The position numbers and the translations under genes were made by a program. This document shows, piece after piece, positions 33,160-45,690 of a DNA stretch of 64,000 bases. The DNA is from Larix kaempferi (lineage: Eukaryota; Streptophyta; Pinopsida; Pinales; Pinaceae), in assembly GCA_027924585.1 (NCBI GenBank), contig BSBM01001444.1, forward strand, positions 62,001 to 126,000, given 5' to 3'. The first letter of the stretch is position 1. Every line of letters starts with the position of its first letter. A model generated the notes under the pieces. That model searched no databases and was not told the DNA's origin. It saw only the letters and a list, made by a program, of their open reading frames with translations.

Positions 33160-33639
33160 ACGAACAACAAGATCTCCTGCGAATTCTCAATTCACATTAG
33201 AAAATTAATAGTTATATGACCTAATTAAAGATTCACGACAAATTAATATTTTCTCACGGATGGATATTGAGTAGCTATTTTTTAAATTTCCACATTAAAT
33301 TTTGGTAAGCCCATTAAGGATGATGAACACACAATGTTGTTAGTCAATTTGAAGATAGTCAATATAATTCTCATTCGAAGCATTGTATGAGTTTGGACAA
33401 TGGATAGATCAACTTTTAGGTAACATCTCTACATTTCAAAGTAGTTACGCATTGAGTTATATACACTTTCCATATTATATAACCAATTAATGTAGCTACG
33501 ATTCATGCTACTGTGTACCGTACTTCCAATGTAATATTGATTTCAATTTGAATTTATTATAAAATATAATTCCACTAATAAAAAATATTTTGATTAAAAA
33601 GTGTATAGTCAAATTTAAGTAACCATATCATAAGCATAA

Positions 33640-33895
33640 AACATTAAGTTTTATAATTTATAGATTACTATTTATATATAATTTTAATATTACATTGAAG
33701 CTAAAGAACAAATATCTTTATGTTTGTATAATTTTTAGATTACTATTTATATATAATTTCAAAGTCATATTCAAGTTAAACAACAAATTGGTATATAAGA
33801 TCCTTTTATTTCTTAAATTTTTAGATCACTATTTATATATAATTTTAATGTCTTTTTTTTTCCAAAAAAAAAAAAAAAAAAAGAAAAAAAGAAGA
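33640..33895. repeat. 75-86-bp AT-rich tandem repeats and A-tract
   Basis: AGATTACTATTTATATATA-like blocks recur at 33662, 33737 and 33823, each followed by AATTTTAAT/AATTTCAAA. A poly(A)-rich run follows at about 33866-33892. Confidence 0.75.
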
Positions 33896-34084
33896 ATGTA
33901 CTTTTGTTATTTCTGGGAAATCAAAAAGTACATAAACAATTCAAGGCTTTTAATCCTTGATACTTGTCAAAAAATGTTATAGAGTGACCATCTATCACTG
34001 CATCATTAAAAAGCAAAAACAAGCTTTCAGATTGTTATTTTCTATCTGTCCTATGCATCTCAGTGCATTGCATCCTTTTTACAA

Positions 34085-34485
34085 AAAAAGTCATATGTCA
34101 TGACTCAGAAACAACCTAGTCAGCTTCAGAAAGGAAAGAAAGTAAATGACCAGAAAGGACGAAAGTATCTTCTATCCATTCTTCCCAACAAAGTACTCCG
34201 GGGATACCATTAAGTGCAACTTTCGATAGGGAATCTGCGATATCATTGTTCACTCTATAGGTATGCTCAATTGAGAAATTACTAAAGCTTTCCATCATAA
34301 TTGAAATTCTAAGGCACCGGTGTTGAAAATAAGTGTTTTCCAGCTTAGCTTGCTTGTTTGCCCACTTGACTATAACCATGGAGTCTCCCATAATTCTGAT
34401 AGAGTCAATGCCACATAATGATGCAGCTTTTAGTAAACCCCTTTAATGTCATCCAAGTTATTTTTTTCAGTGAAAAAAACCATAC
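34085..34485 (-). pseudogene. LINE RNase H C-terminal fragment
   Basis: The minus strand from about 34440 reads LLKAASLCGIDSIRIMGDSM and V-I-V-K-W-A-N-K, then RVNNDIADSLSKVALNGIPG, the second half of a plant LINE RNase H. A short T-run on the plus strand near 34076-34090 fits a weak poly(A) end. It is 5' truncated near 34480, the usual fate of LINE copies. Confidence 0.75.
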
Positions 34486-34599
34486 TATTGCTATTCATAT
34501 ATGAATCAAATAGTACAAATGTGCAAAAGTCTAAGAAATAGAATTTTTATACAGTAAAAAACATAATTGTATTCCCATTACAATTTCGACAAACTTCAG

Positions 34600-35655
34600 A
34601 GATTTATGTCCTTTCCCAATACCTTAATAAAGTTTCTCCTTACTTTCAATCAAAAAAGAAACCCAAAAAAAGATAACCAATTAGATATCATAAATTTGGA
34701 CCAACCCAGAATCTATCATCATAGAATCGAAGCGTTCCTCCCAACAGATATCTCCCTCAGCTCCAGCATAAGCTTCCTTGGAAAGTGTCTCAGCCAAGGA
34801 ATTAAACTGCCTAGATATGTGTTCTAGTGATATATGTTCGAAGAGCTGTAATAATTATTTAATCCGTTTGCACCAAAGATAAAGAGGCATATTGTTCAGA
34901 TTATAATCTCCACACGCCCATTTGATGGTCACTCTGGAATCTCCAATGATCGCCACATCAGATAGCCCAAAATAATATGCTATCGTAAGGACACACCAAA
35001 GACCAAGGATCTAAGCTTTCATATTGGTGCCATGACCACAATTCAATTTCAAAGTATAATAATGATTGATATTAATGTAAATGACCCCACCCGAGGCACA
35101 TTTACCACCAGTTGTTGCCCCATCAAAGAAGATCACAGCTTTCTATTGTGGAGGACAGAAAGAAGAAATCTTTTTAATATTCACCTTATGACACTCCGAA
35201 CACTGCTCCGAAATCATCTTGATAACACAATTAAGTGTCCAACCAATACTTGGGCGTCTATCCCAAAAAATAGCCTGATTTCGTGTCAACCAAACTGCCC
35301 AAGCAGTCATAGCAGGCAAGTAGGAAAGTACATTAGTAGACCTGTACCATTCCAGAGTATTCTGGGCAAAGGAATCTTCACCCCACTGAATATTCATCTT
35401 GAAATAATGATGAAGCAACATCCACAGTTCCCTAGCAAAAATGCAATCAACAAAAATATGGTTGACAAATTCTGACCTGTGCAAGCAGAGATAGCAGATA
35501 TTCAAGCCTTCCCAGCTTCTTTTGAGCAAATTATCCCAAGTAATAAGTTCTCCCCTCAAGGCACGCCACATGAAACATTTAATTTAAATTGGAATTTTCC
35601 AATTCCACAGAGCCTTAAACCACCAATCAGCAGAAAAAATGCATAAACAACAAAG
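34600..35655 (-). pseudogene. LINE zinc-binding and RNase H fragment
   Basis: Reading down from 35650: WWFKALWNWKIPI, a stop, then MWRALRGELITWDNLLKRSW with C-Y-L-C and N-H-I-F-V-D-C-I-F (zinc-binding region of RT). RNase H follows with F-F-D-G-A-T-T-G-G-K-C-A-S-G-G (about 35130-35085), then GDSRVTIKWACGDYNLNNMP (about 34955-34890). A tail with L-A-E-T-L-S-K-E-A follows near 34790. It is a second LINE fragment, in the same orientation as the one at 34.1-34.5 kb but diverged from it, and was probably inserted separately. Confidence 0.75.
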
Positions 35656-36636
35656 TAGTGTATACAAAATTAAAAATGATGATCATCCTAATATATTTAA
35701 TAATTATTATCATCATGATATATTTATAATTTTTATTTTTAGGAAGGGAAAGCATTTTTCAAAATCTTGCCCTACGGCTTCACCAAGCTCAAATATTTCC
35801 ATATTTAAAAATAAAAATAGTCTATGACATTGCAATCACGTGTATGATTACACATGTTTTCATTTCCTTTCCTGAAAAAGCTTTATTTTCTAACAAGATT
35901 TTATTCACATTTAAATTTAAAAAAATAAAAATAATTTTTATGTTTACACGCTTTTTTTTAAGAAATGTAACTATCTTTTCAAAGTGAAAATTACACTGTA
36001 TTTTAACCAAAATAATAAAATTAAGAAATGTAACTATCTTTTCAAAGTGAAAATTACAATGTATTTTAACCAAATAATTAAATAGAGTAGTATTTTAATA
36101 AAATATTAAGTAAAAAATATAATGGAAATTCTAATTTAAAGTTAAAAAATAAAGAGATATATATTTAAATAATTAAAGGAAAAAAATTATTAAAGCTTTG
36201 ATACTTCTTTAATTTATTAATTGATATAGCTTTTAATAATGCAAGTTTGGTTGTATTTAATTATTTATTTAATATGAATATTATGAAATTTGTTTATTTT
36301 CATATTTGTAATTTATGTGTTTTTTATAATTGTGTTGATATTCACTTTTTATAATTTAATTTAATATAGTTTTATTATTAAAATAATATATCATAGAAAA
36401 ATAGAAGATGTTATTTCAAATTTTTACATTCATAAAAAAATTTACACCTTTAAAGATTATACCTCCACGAAGTATAATGGCAATTTAGACCTGAAGTAAA
36501 ACTATAACATGGTTTTAAAATCTCACCTAGTGTAAAACTATCATTGACTTATAAAATTCTGTTCACTTTTTAAGTATAGGCAAAACTACAACCGTGTTTT
36601 GGAATACTAACGCTAATTTAAGTGGATTCTTAATAT
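35656..36636. other. Very AT-rich sequence with one tandem duplication
   Basis: No gene. A 63-bp duplication starts at 35960 and 36023 (AAGAAATGTAACTATCTTTT...). The region ends at the AATAT target site (36632-36636) of the copia element. Confidence 0.6.
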
Positions 36637-37264
36637 TGTTAGAATTTATAGCAACATAACCAAGATCACTGAAATAATGGCAAAGCACATAAACAAAATG
36701 AGTGTGGAGCTCGTTTAACCATGATGATAAGAACAATCATCTCCCAACCATAGACAAAGCTATTTGTCTCCCCCGAGCTCACGCCTTCCAATAGAGAACG
36801 ATGTACATCTAGATAGTAGTAGCACAAACCCAAGAAGCATAAGAGAGAAACTTCTCCAATAGTGGAGAACCCCAAAATGCAGTCTCCTAGATGTAGTAGT
36901 GAACCTCTCTTAACTAGTGCGAACTTGTCTTGAGTGAATCCCCAAATGAGAGGTCGAACTCTCTATTTATACACATCAAAAGGTAACTTTTTTTCCTTCA
37001 TGGGCCGACCTGTCTTGTCCTAACTAGGCCGACCTAACTGGGGCATTTCTGCCCATTGTTTTGGGGCAGTTTGTATCCACTGAGCTGACTTGTCTTGGGG
37101 AATACAAAAATTGCATTTAATAAATATTTTCTTTGTGTGATTTCACCCCGAGGTTATTTCAAGAGTTTACATGATCAAATACATTGATATCTTCTCCAGT
37201 AGGAGGTACAATAACAAAATGAAATACAATAAGAATAACTTCCAAAGTTGCACTATTTCCAACA
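36637..37264 (-). repeat. Copia 3' LTR
   Basis: Ends TGTTAGAATT and TTTCCAACA on the plus strand. Next to it, the minus strand reads TTGAGAGAGAG (plus 37265-37275), the purine tract that primes plus-strand synthesis. It resembles the LTR at 41320-41960 throughout, with scattered differences. Confidence 0.92.
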
Positions 37265-37499
37265 CTCTCTCTCAACAAGGAGTGTATTCTTCGGACATGG
37301 TATTCTAATTTTATTCTTTCTTGGGTTGACCTATGAGGCGATGCCTCACGTAGCTACTACTCCAACACTCCCTCTTATCCAGGGAGGTATTGTCAGTATT
37401 ATCAAACTAGAACACATTTGTCATATGTACATCACATTTATCTCTAACCTTTCTATATCATAAAGAAGGTCTTCCAACACAATCTCAGTCCGTCGAAAA

Positions 37500-38650
37500 G
37501 TGTCAACAAATCAATCTCCGTGCATCAGCTCAATCCGTCCATCGTAGAACATGCACTAGCTCCACGACTCCACCCTATCCATAGGAGAGTATCTAGTGCC
37601 TCGACTCAACCCATTCCATCGGGGAACATGCATAAGAACAACGTGCCTCATCTCAATCCAGTCCATCGAGGGACATGCACAAGAACAATGTGCCTCAGCT
37701 CAACCCAGTCCTTCGGGTAACATGCACTAACTCAACCAGTCCTTCGGTGAGTCCAAGAGTACCAGTGTGCGCCATTGTGCACCAACCTCTCCATCCCATC
37801 CCAAGATGTATGAGAGATATCCTCACTCTTTTCAGAGTGATCCGGAGAATGCACTAAATCTCTCCATCATATCCCATGATGTCCGAGAGATCTCCCCACT
37901 CTTCTGAGTGTCTGGGAGTGTGCGTTGGCCTCTCCATCCTATCAATATGTCCAAGAGATATCCTCACTCTATCCTATAGTGATCCAGAGTATGTAGTGGC
38001 CTCTCCATCCTATCTGGATGTATAATAGATCTCCTCACTCTATCCCAGAGTGATCCGGAGAATGCAATGGCCTCTCCATCCTATTCGGATGTCCGAGAGA
38101 CAAGATTTACACTTTGCTTCCCGTCTGTTTCATCTTCCGATGTGATCCTCCCATACCTGGTTGAGAATCTAGACGAGCATAGGTGCACGACTATCTACTA
38201 CCTGTTTGTCTCATCTGCCGATGGGATCTTCCCATACACGGATGAGAACTTGAACGAGTAGAGGTACTTGTGCAAGCTTCACACGACCATCTACTACCTC
38301 CCATACGTGACTGAGAACCTGGACGAGTAGAGGTACCTGGGTGGAACGAAACTTCACCCGACCATCTACTACATGTCTGTCTCATCTGCCGATGGGATCC
38401 TCCCATACCTGGATGAGAACTTGGATGAGTAGAGGTACCTGGGTGGAACCAAACTTCACCCGACCATCTACTACCTGTCCCTCTCATATGCCGATGGGAT
38501 CCTCCCATACTTGGTTGAGAACCTGGACGAGTAGAGGCACCTGGGTGGAACCAAACTTCACCCGACTATCTATTACCTATCTGTCATATGCCGATGGGAT
38601 CCTCCCATACCTAGATGAGAACCCAGACGAGTAGAGGTACCTGGGTGAAA
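37500..38650. repeat. Three successive tandem arrays in the copia 3' region
   Basis: Array A (about 37500-37760) has units of roughly 55 bp with CAACCCAGTCC...GGACATGCAC. Array B (37787-38100) has five units of about 71 bp starting CTCTCCATC at 37787, 37860, 37930, 38001 and 38072. Array C (about 38125-38650) has about 100-bp units with TGCCGATGGGATCCTCCCAT and GACGAGTAGAGGTACCTGGG. Open frames here are by-products of repeat periodicity. In array B each unit carries short hairpins such as CATCCTATCTGGATG and CACTCTATCCCAGAGTG. Confidence 0.85.
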
Positions 38651-38699
38651 GCAAGGTAAACATATCCATGTCATATTTCCCTCTCAAGGAGGGACACGT

Positions 38700-39300
38700 T
38701 CTCTTCCACTCCAGGTTTTCCACGAAAGTATTCAAACTTTATCATGGGAAGAGGCTTGGTGAGAACGTCTACAGTCTGGTCATCTGTCAGAACGTATTGT
38801 AAATCGACCGCACCTTTCTACAACATATCATGAATGAAGTGATACAGAATCTCGATATGCTTTGAATTGTCGTGGAATACAGTATTCACTGACATTTGCA
38901 CATAGCTCTGGTTATCACAGTGAATCACAATTAGTTCTGGAATTTGACCAAACAATCCTGCAAGGAGTTTATGAATCCATACAACTTCTCAAGCTGCTAT
39001 ACTAGCAACCATATACTCGACCTCTGCAGTACTGAGTGCTACAAAGGTCTACTTCCTGCTGCACCAGGAAATCACTAAGAACTTAAACTGAAGGAACATC
39101 CGGAAGTACTCTTCCTATTTGCAGCACATTTGGCCCAATATGAGTTTGAAAATCCCTGCAATCTCAAGTCACACTTTGAAGCATATCTCAGACCATATCC
39201 CATAGTGCCACGCAAGTACCTCAACGCATATTTTGCAGCAACCCAATGAATCGGTCTCAGCTTGCACATGCACTAGTTGAGGGCATTCACTGCAAAACAT
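38700..39300 (-). pseudogene. Copia reverse transcriptase end and RNase H, decayed
   Basis: The minus strand reads HWVAAKYALRYLRGTMGYGL and then NRKSTSGCSFSLSS (39269-39075), the copia RNase H beginning. Further down (39060-38710), with stops and frameshifts, come sequences matching the C-terminal copia RNase H. RNase H removes the RNA strand during cDNA synthesis. Confidence 0.8.
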
Positions 39301-40736
39301 ATAGCTCGTCAGGTATTTGTTAGGTACATAAAAAATTCAATCAGTCGGTGATACATAGTGGGATCAATCAAATCTGAATCGAAAGCAGAGTCTCTCAGCT
39401 TCTTTAGATTCACATCCATCAGCGTGGCCATGGACTTACAATCCAACATTTTGAATCTCTTTAGTATTTCAATGGTGTATTTTCCTTGACTCAGGAAAAT
39501 CTCTTTGTGCCTCTGCCATAATCAACTCCCTCTATGTTGGAGTGTCATGCTCCCTCTGCATCTGAGCAGCCTCCTCCCTCTTTGGATCTATCCATAAAGT
39601 GTCTTGATCCCTCTCACTTCAGGCATCGATCTGAGCACCAGCTTTCACGGAGCATAAGAGCACAATTGCTTACTAAAATGTAAGTATCCATCCTGGTGAC
39701 GACCAGGTACACCAAGGATCCTTTCAACTGTCAATCTGAATCTACCAGCAACACTATGAGTGTAGCCAGGTACTCGCAGTCATCATGCTGGATGTGCTCA
39801 GATCTCAACTATGTTCTTCCTTATCCTAGGAAGATCTCAACACATCAACAATAGACCAAGATCCTCAACTCAAGGGCTAACTCCCTCTTAACTCCTAGAG
39901 GGGGAGATGATCTCATCTCCTTAGGATCTATCAGCTCCACATCCTCAATCTTCAGATCGGATCCTCTGGGCATGTGGGTGATGTATCAGATATAGTTGGA
40001 TGTGTTAGGTCCTCATATGTTTGCATCAATTCCATCTAACTGCTTTGTCTAGGAGTCATCCTTCTAGGTTGGAAGTCATGCTCCTAGAAGTTTCCTGCCT
40101 TTGATTAATTTGAACATCATCTGGATTCATGTGTCCACAACTTGTTCATCGAAACAAGTCTCACCATACTTTTCTTGTAGGCTATATCATATGGTCTTTT
40201 TCCTACAAGTCCAATCCCGTCAGATGGTTAGCAACATACCATAATCAAATTTAACCAATTCATATAACAATCGTTCACAAATATGTAGGCATCTTAGCTA
40301 ATGCTTCGACACAACATATATATGGAACTATTTGGATGTACGATATCTCCGTTGGAACATACTACCAAGAGTGTACTACTCCAAGCATGCTAGAAGGAGA
40401 TAGGTTCATAAAAGTTGTGTAGCATTACTACTATTTAAACAATCATATACATAACAAATACTATATGAGCGTATTGTTCATTAATAAAGGAACTAGATCA
40501 CATTGCTCTACATCCTTCTTCCTAATTCTAGGAACATAGATCTGCATGCAAATTGTTATGGAAACATATTCAAAGCCAACATATATAATCTATAAGAGCA
40601 ATAAATCTAAATACTTATCTTTTGTTGTTTTTGTGGATGGGCTCCCACTGCCTCCTTGTGGGAACCATGAGAGTCCTCTGATTTTCATTTTATCGTTGGG
40701 AGATCATTGCAATCTGGATAACATTACCTCAACATA
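39301..40736 (-). other. Unreadable copia pol interior
   Basis: By position this should hold protease, integrase and reverse transcriptase, but only weak relics can be suspected and no motif is clear. There are no other genes. Confidence 0.4.
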
Positions 40737-40949
40737 CTAGAAGACCTTTACTAAATCCACCAAGATTCTTCTTGCTCTTGCACCATTCTTTCTCCATTGA
40801 GACTTGTCATCTTCTGGTTCTAGTTCTGGGACCTTGTCATTGGTGAACTTCAAAATATCATTTTCTTCTAATATGGAAAGAACCCTAGATTTCCAAGAAA
40901 TGAAATTAGACGCCCCATCAAGTCGATTTTCAACCTTCATTTCAATCAT
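40737..40949 (-). pseudogene. Copia Gag N-terminus
   Basis: MIEMKVENRLDGASNFISWK, continuing through L-E-E-N-D-I-L and R-A-R-R-I-L-V-D, is the typical start of copia Gag. It lies about 370 bases inside the 5' LTR as expected and ends in a stop after 70 codons. Gag would form the element's particle. Confidence 0.85.
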
Positions 40950-41302
40950 CTTGACTGCAAAACTGGATTAGAAACCCTAGCAAGAGCTAGGTCAAAAATG
41001 AAGTTTGGAATCTTGCAAAACTGACTGCACAGATAGATGCACTCTATCAAGGCGAGTTGAGAGAAGGTAGGATAGAGCCAAATCCGAGGACTGGACAACA
41101 CAAAACTTGAAACCCTAATTTCTACAGTAACTGTAGCAACTGCAAAATTAGGTCAAAATCTAATACTTCTCAGAACTGGAATTTTCCTTCACCAAAAGAT
41201 GTGCCTTCCCCAAGGAAAAATTTCCAATGTAATTTTCAACCTAAATTGAGAAGGGAAGGCCTTAAAATGTGAAACCCTAGTTTCTGGCAATGGCTTCTTT
41301 TA

Positions 41303-41319
41303 GAATTGCTATGATACCA
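41303..41319 (-). promoter_or_regulatory. Copia primer binding site
   Basis: The minus strand reads TGGTATCATAGCAATTC directly after the 5' LTR end at 41320, a methionine-tRNA-like primer site. Confidence 0.85.
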
Positions 41320-41960
41320 TGTTAGAATTTATAGCAGCATAACCAGGATCAGTAAAAGAATGCAAAGCATAGAAACAAAATGAGTGTCGAGCTCGTTTAA
41401 CCATGATGATAAGAACAATCATCTCCCAACTATAGACAAAGCTATTTGTCTCCCCTGAGCTCACACCTGCCAATAGAGAACGATGTACATCCAAATAGTA
41501 GTAGCGCAAACACATGAAAAATAAGAGAGAAACTTCTCCAATAGTGGAGAACCCCAAAAATCAGTCTCCTAGTTGTAGTAGCGAACCTCTCTTGACTAGT
41601 GCGAACTTGTCTTGAGTGAATACCCAAATGAGAGGTCGAACTCTCTATTTATACACATCAAAAGGTAACTTTTTCCTTTCTGGGATGACCTATCTTGCCC
41701 TAACTGGGGCAGTTCTGCCCATTGTCTGGAGCAGATTGCCCACTGTTTTGGAGCAGTTTACCCACTAAGCCGACTTGTCTTGGGGAATACAAAAATTGCA
41801 TTTAATAAATATTTTCTTTGTGTTATTTCACCCCAAGGTTTACATTGATTTTGTCAAGGGTTTTACATGATCAAACACATTGATATCTTCTCCCGCAGGA
41901 GGTACAATAACGAGATGCAATACAATAAGAATAACTTCCAAAGTTGCACTATTTCCAACA
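41320..41960 (-). repeat. Copia 5' LTR
   Basis: TGTTAGAATTTATAGCAGCA to TTTCCAACA on the plus strand, followed by the AATAT target duplication. It would hold the promoter. CTCTATTTATACACATC near 41645 gives a TATA-type motif on either strand. Confidence 0.92.
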
Positions 41961-41965
41961 AATAT

Positions 41966-44900
41966 CACATTATTTCACTAGTTGCAGTAATATTAATTAA
42001 GTGGAGATATTGGCTTCTTGGAATTCTCGCTAGAGGTTGAAATCCCATTCTCTTTTTGGGTTTGTTGACAACGAGAGTTAAGTTAGCTTTTAGGTAACAT
42101 AATACGTTTAAATCTACCTACTACTTCTACATTTAGTAATGAATTAATGCATAAAATAATAAACAATGTGAATTTTGTTTCGGCCGATAAGAATGGAGGA
42201 TGCCACCTTTTTCCCTACCTACTTTATGCTCGCTTCTAATTCGTATTAATGATCTAGACCTCTCATATTCTCTGTCATACTGGTTCTAGAGCTAATTGGC
42301 ATTAAAGTCGAGAGTTGGAGAACCAAATTCAAGGAATTTGTCCTATTCTACTTCACTAACACAAGTCAATATAAACAACCATATATATACCTTCCGCCTA
42401 CTACTACATAAAGGGGGGCTTTGAGACAATATTCGTGTAAACTGTCTCAACTTCAGACAAAAGAAATCTTGTATATTGTCTTAAATATTGTCTTTAACCG
42501 AGTGTCTTAAATTGTTGTATTAAACTATTGTCTCTATTTGAGAAAAAAAAACTTTTGTATTGTCTTGAGTGTTGTCTTAAATAGTGTTTTAAGTTATTGC
42601 CAAAAAAATTGTCTTTATAGAGAAAATATAGAATAGTCAATTATAAATCATATTGTTTCATGTTGAAACAAAAAAAATGTATTGTCTCAAATATTGTTTC
42701 TCCTTGTCATTTTTGTCTCTCTGGAGATTATATAGAATGCAAATATCTATAATAGGGCACGAATGGACTGTGTTAAAAAGTGATTAGTTGAAGTCTATTA
42801 TTAATATTTTTATAATCAAAATCAGATATAATATAAAAATTGAGATGATCTGTATAAAAGAGATCAAACGACTCATCAAACTAAATGAAAATCTAACATT
42901 TTGTCATGTTTCAAAACTATATGTTAAAATAAAGTTAAAGAGGTCGTGATCAAACTACATGAAAAGCTTAACATTTTGTCCTATTTCGAATTTATATGTT
43001 AAAATAATGTTAAAGAGGCTTATGAACCGAGAATTTTTTTGGTGTAACTCACATGTTAAAATAAAGTTAAAGAGACTTATGAACCAAGAAATTTTTTGGT
43101 GTAACTCATCATCAAAGTAAAGCTATGATCTTATGCAATTATATGGATCAGTTGGTGGTCACTGTGAGGTTGTTATGCTAAGTTATTTGGTTGTCTTAGT
43201 AAGGCAATCTTATCCAAAATATAGTGGGGCCGTATGGAGTCATTTGGATATCTTAGCAAGCCAATTTTATTCAAGTTAGTGGAAATGGATCATTTGGTTG
43301 TTTTATAAAGGCAATCTTATCCAATTTTATTGGAAGTCATTGCATTATACAATCATTCGTTATTTTTGTGGATCACTTTGTTGCCTTGGTTGCGGTGAAT
43401 TATCTTTTCCAAGACTTGCCCCATTATAGGATTTAACATTAAGTCTATAAATGGAATCATAATGAACAACATTGAAATTAATATTCTCTTTGATTAATAA
43501 CCATAGATGGTTTCTTAGCTGAATTTATTCAAGCACGAGTAGTTCACCATGAGATTTTTCCCTTAAACCAGTTCTGAATCATAGGTAAGTATATCCTCAT
43601 GATGATAACCTTAGATAGTTATGCACATTAGTTCCATCTTTTCACGGGAAATCCCAACTACTTGTTTAAAGAATAGTGCACTATAATTGCATGTGAACCA
43701 ATATAATTGGATGTGAACCTTAGGCATAAAGGCTTAAATGACTCACATCATATTATTAGTCCTAAAGAATGTGTAAGGAAAGATACACTTATGTGGTTTT
43801 AGATTCTAAAACGAAGAAAATTTACGTATTTAATCAACAAATAACCCCATGAACATAAAGTGTAAAGTGTGAAAAGCATAAAAACTGGAAAAAAAAAATA
43901 TAAAAAAAAATCAAGATTCAAGACTTTCATGGAGGAATAAATTGATCTTCATTGTGACTTGTGCTCATGATGTTAATTGTGTTTGTTTTGTGGTCATTAT
44001 GCTAGTAAATGCTCGTATTATTGATTTTGGACAACACCTAGATCATGCTTCTCAGATCCATCATTCAAAAGAAGATGAAAGATCCCAAGTCTCGCTCATC
44101 TACAATGAGAACGCAAATTGTGTGGATGCTCAAAAAATAGTCACGTGAATTGGTTGCATGATTGTTTGATGGTCGGGCTGGGCATTTTCAATTAGCTATG
44201 AACTCAATTTGCCAAGCTTCCGGTATCATCCAAACATCATGTTATAATCGCTAATCACTAAAAGGAGGCAACAAATTCTTCCACTGTGCTAGCTTGGTGC
44301 AATGAGAATTGTGGGTATACAGTATAGTTCTTCCAACTAGCCTCCTACCCTTCCAATGCACATCATACTTACATACATACAAGCCATCTTTTCATGGAAA
44401 ATGTATACGATATTAGTTCTTGTAACCAACCTCATATCCCTCAAATGCATATCATATATACACACAACATTTTTTTTCCATGGAAAGGGCTTCAACAGTT
44501 GGTCATATCTAGAAGTTTTTGCAAGACATATAAGTGTAGCTATAAATTTGTTGGCTATGATGAGTCAATTATGGTTATATGTTGTTGTAGGTTGGTTCTA
44601 TGTTGTTGTAGGTTGTATGCAATAAAGTGGATTTTAGAGGTGTGAAGAAAGGAGCTCCAATTTTCAATATTACTGGGTTTAGGCATTGAATTACCATATC
44701 ATATTTTTGTGGGCAGATCATACAAGAGGCAAAAACATAGTGTCTTAATTCATTGTCAGTACCACATACAAAGCGTATTGAAATGCAGTGATTGAACTTA
44801 AAATTACAAAAAGGCCATTTTAGTACCATTTGCAAAAAAAACAAGGAAGACAGAGCCATACAGAGAGAAATATCCAGACTTCCATCAATCTCTAGCATCT

Positions 44901-45305
44901 ATGTCAGTTGTTCACGACACATGTTCTAGGGAAAGTGATCTCATTGAGTTGGATTCCTATTGATATTACCTCGTAAGATAACTACAACGCATCATGAGAC
45001 AACCCTATCCTACCATAAGCACCGATCATGGAATTTGATACAACGACATCTCATTGAAGCATCCATCAAACAAATGGTGACATCCACCATACTCCAACAT
45101 TTCACATACATACATTCAAGCATACTATGAACAAAAATACAAGATTCTAGTAAATTTCTTTTGGATGTAACTTCAAGCACAGACTTCTGAACTTTCAGTA
45201 TATTACTACAGATGTAACATTTGACATTGTTGCTCCATGATCCATACCTGTGGTGTCACATCCTCAAGAGACCTAATCGATCTGTTTCACTTGCAAATAC
45301 AAGAA
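41966..45305. other. AT-rich sequence with several repeat clusters, no gene
   Basis: At 42405-42760, AAAGGGGGGCTTTGAGACAAT is followed by many TGTCTTA/TGTCTC motifs, reminiscent of the subterminal repeats of a CACTA-like DNA transposon end (weak). At 42850-43130 three units contain ATATGTTAAAATAAAGTTAAAG. At 43150-43340 units of about 70 bp contain GGCAATCTTATCCAA. At 44326-44500 an 89-bp dimer starts AGTTCTT. No coding region is supported. Confidence 0.5.
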
Positions 45306-45690
45306 ATGGAAGATAATCAATTTACATCAACTTCTAACAATATGAAGAAGAGAGTTTGTAGCGAAGCAGAAGGCAGGGGATCATATCTGATCTACAGAGG
45401 TGCCTGTCATCGTATATGAATGGGTATCTGAAATTCATGAACCCAAAAAGAAAAAAGGATTTGCCTCGGCTACCACAATACTCCATAGATGGAAGCTCGA
45501 GCCCATGACGTCGTTGCCTTATCCTTGAAAGGCAAGGCCTCCTTCCTAAACTTTCCAGTTTTAGTGAACCGATTCCTCAGCCATCTTCGTTGGATCCATA
45601 TGGCATATAATTAGCAGATGCGGAAGCTGCCCGCAGCTTTAACACAAAGACAAACTCCTAGATTGAATGAATTAAGAGTACGGGCTCTAG
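45306..45690 (+). pseudogene. AP2/ERF (DREB-like) transcription factor pseudogene
   Basis: From ATG 45306 the frame reads MEDNQFTSTSNNMKKRVCSE and then Y-R-G-A-C-H-R-I (45393), the start of an AP2/ERF domain. Two frame changes later comes W-V-S-E-I-H-E-P-K-K-K (45421). Then L-G-Y-H-N-T-P, a TAG, MEARAHDVVALSLKGKASFL and NFP (45465-45569) cover the rest of the domain. P-Q-P-S-S-L-D-P-Y and A-D-A-E-A-A-R-S-F follow in another frame to about 45660. The family binds GCC-box or DRE/CRT promoter elements; W-V-S-E-I-x-E-P-x-K-K suggests the DREB side. The TAG sits where family members carry Glu. At least three frameshifts and several stops show it is dead. Confidence 0.8.

Larger units (their letters stand above)
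36637..41960 (-). mobile_element. Ty1/copia element, decayed
   Basis: LTRs of 628 and 641 bp (TGTTAGAATTTATAGC...TTTCCAACA) bracket 4.05 kb, with target duplication AATAT on both sides (36632-36636 and 41961-41965). The minus-strand order primer site, Gag, reverse transcriptase/RNase H, purine tract is right for copia. Most pol sequence between 39.3 and 40.7 kb is too decayed to read. Three tandem-repeat arrays occupy the space between pol and the 3' LTR. Confidence 0.92.

Noticed and set aside
33695-33982. Lys-rich open frame
   Set aside because: Produced by a poly(A) tract within AT-rich tandem repeats.
37520-38634. Repetitive open frames on both strands, protein repeats rich in Ser/Thr/Pro
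   Set aside because: They come from the tandem arrays in the copia 3' region; unit lengths and frames change between arrays and no start context or domain exists.
37500-38650. CRISPR-like regular repeats
   Set aside because: Units are contiguous imperfect tandem repeats without unique spacers, in a eukaryotic copia element.
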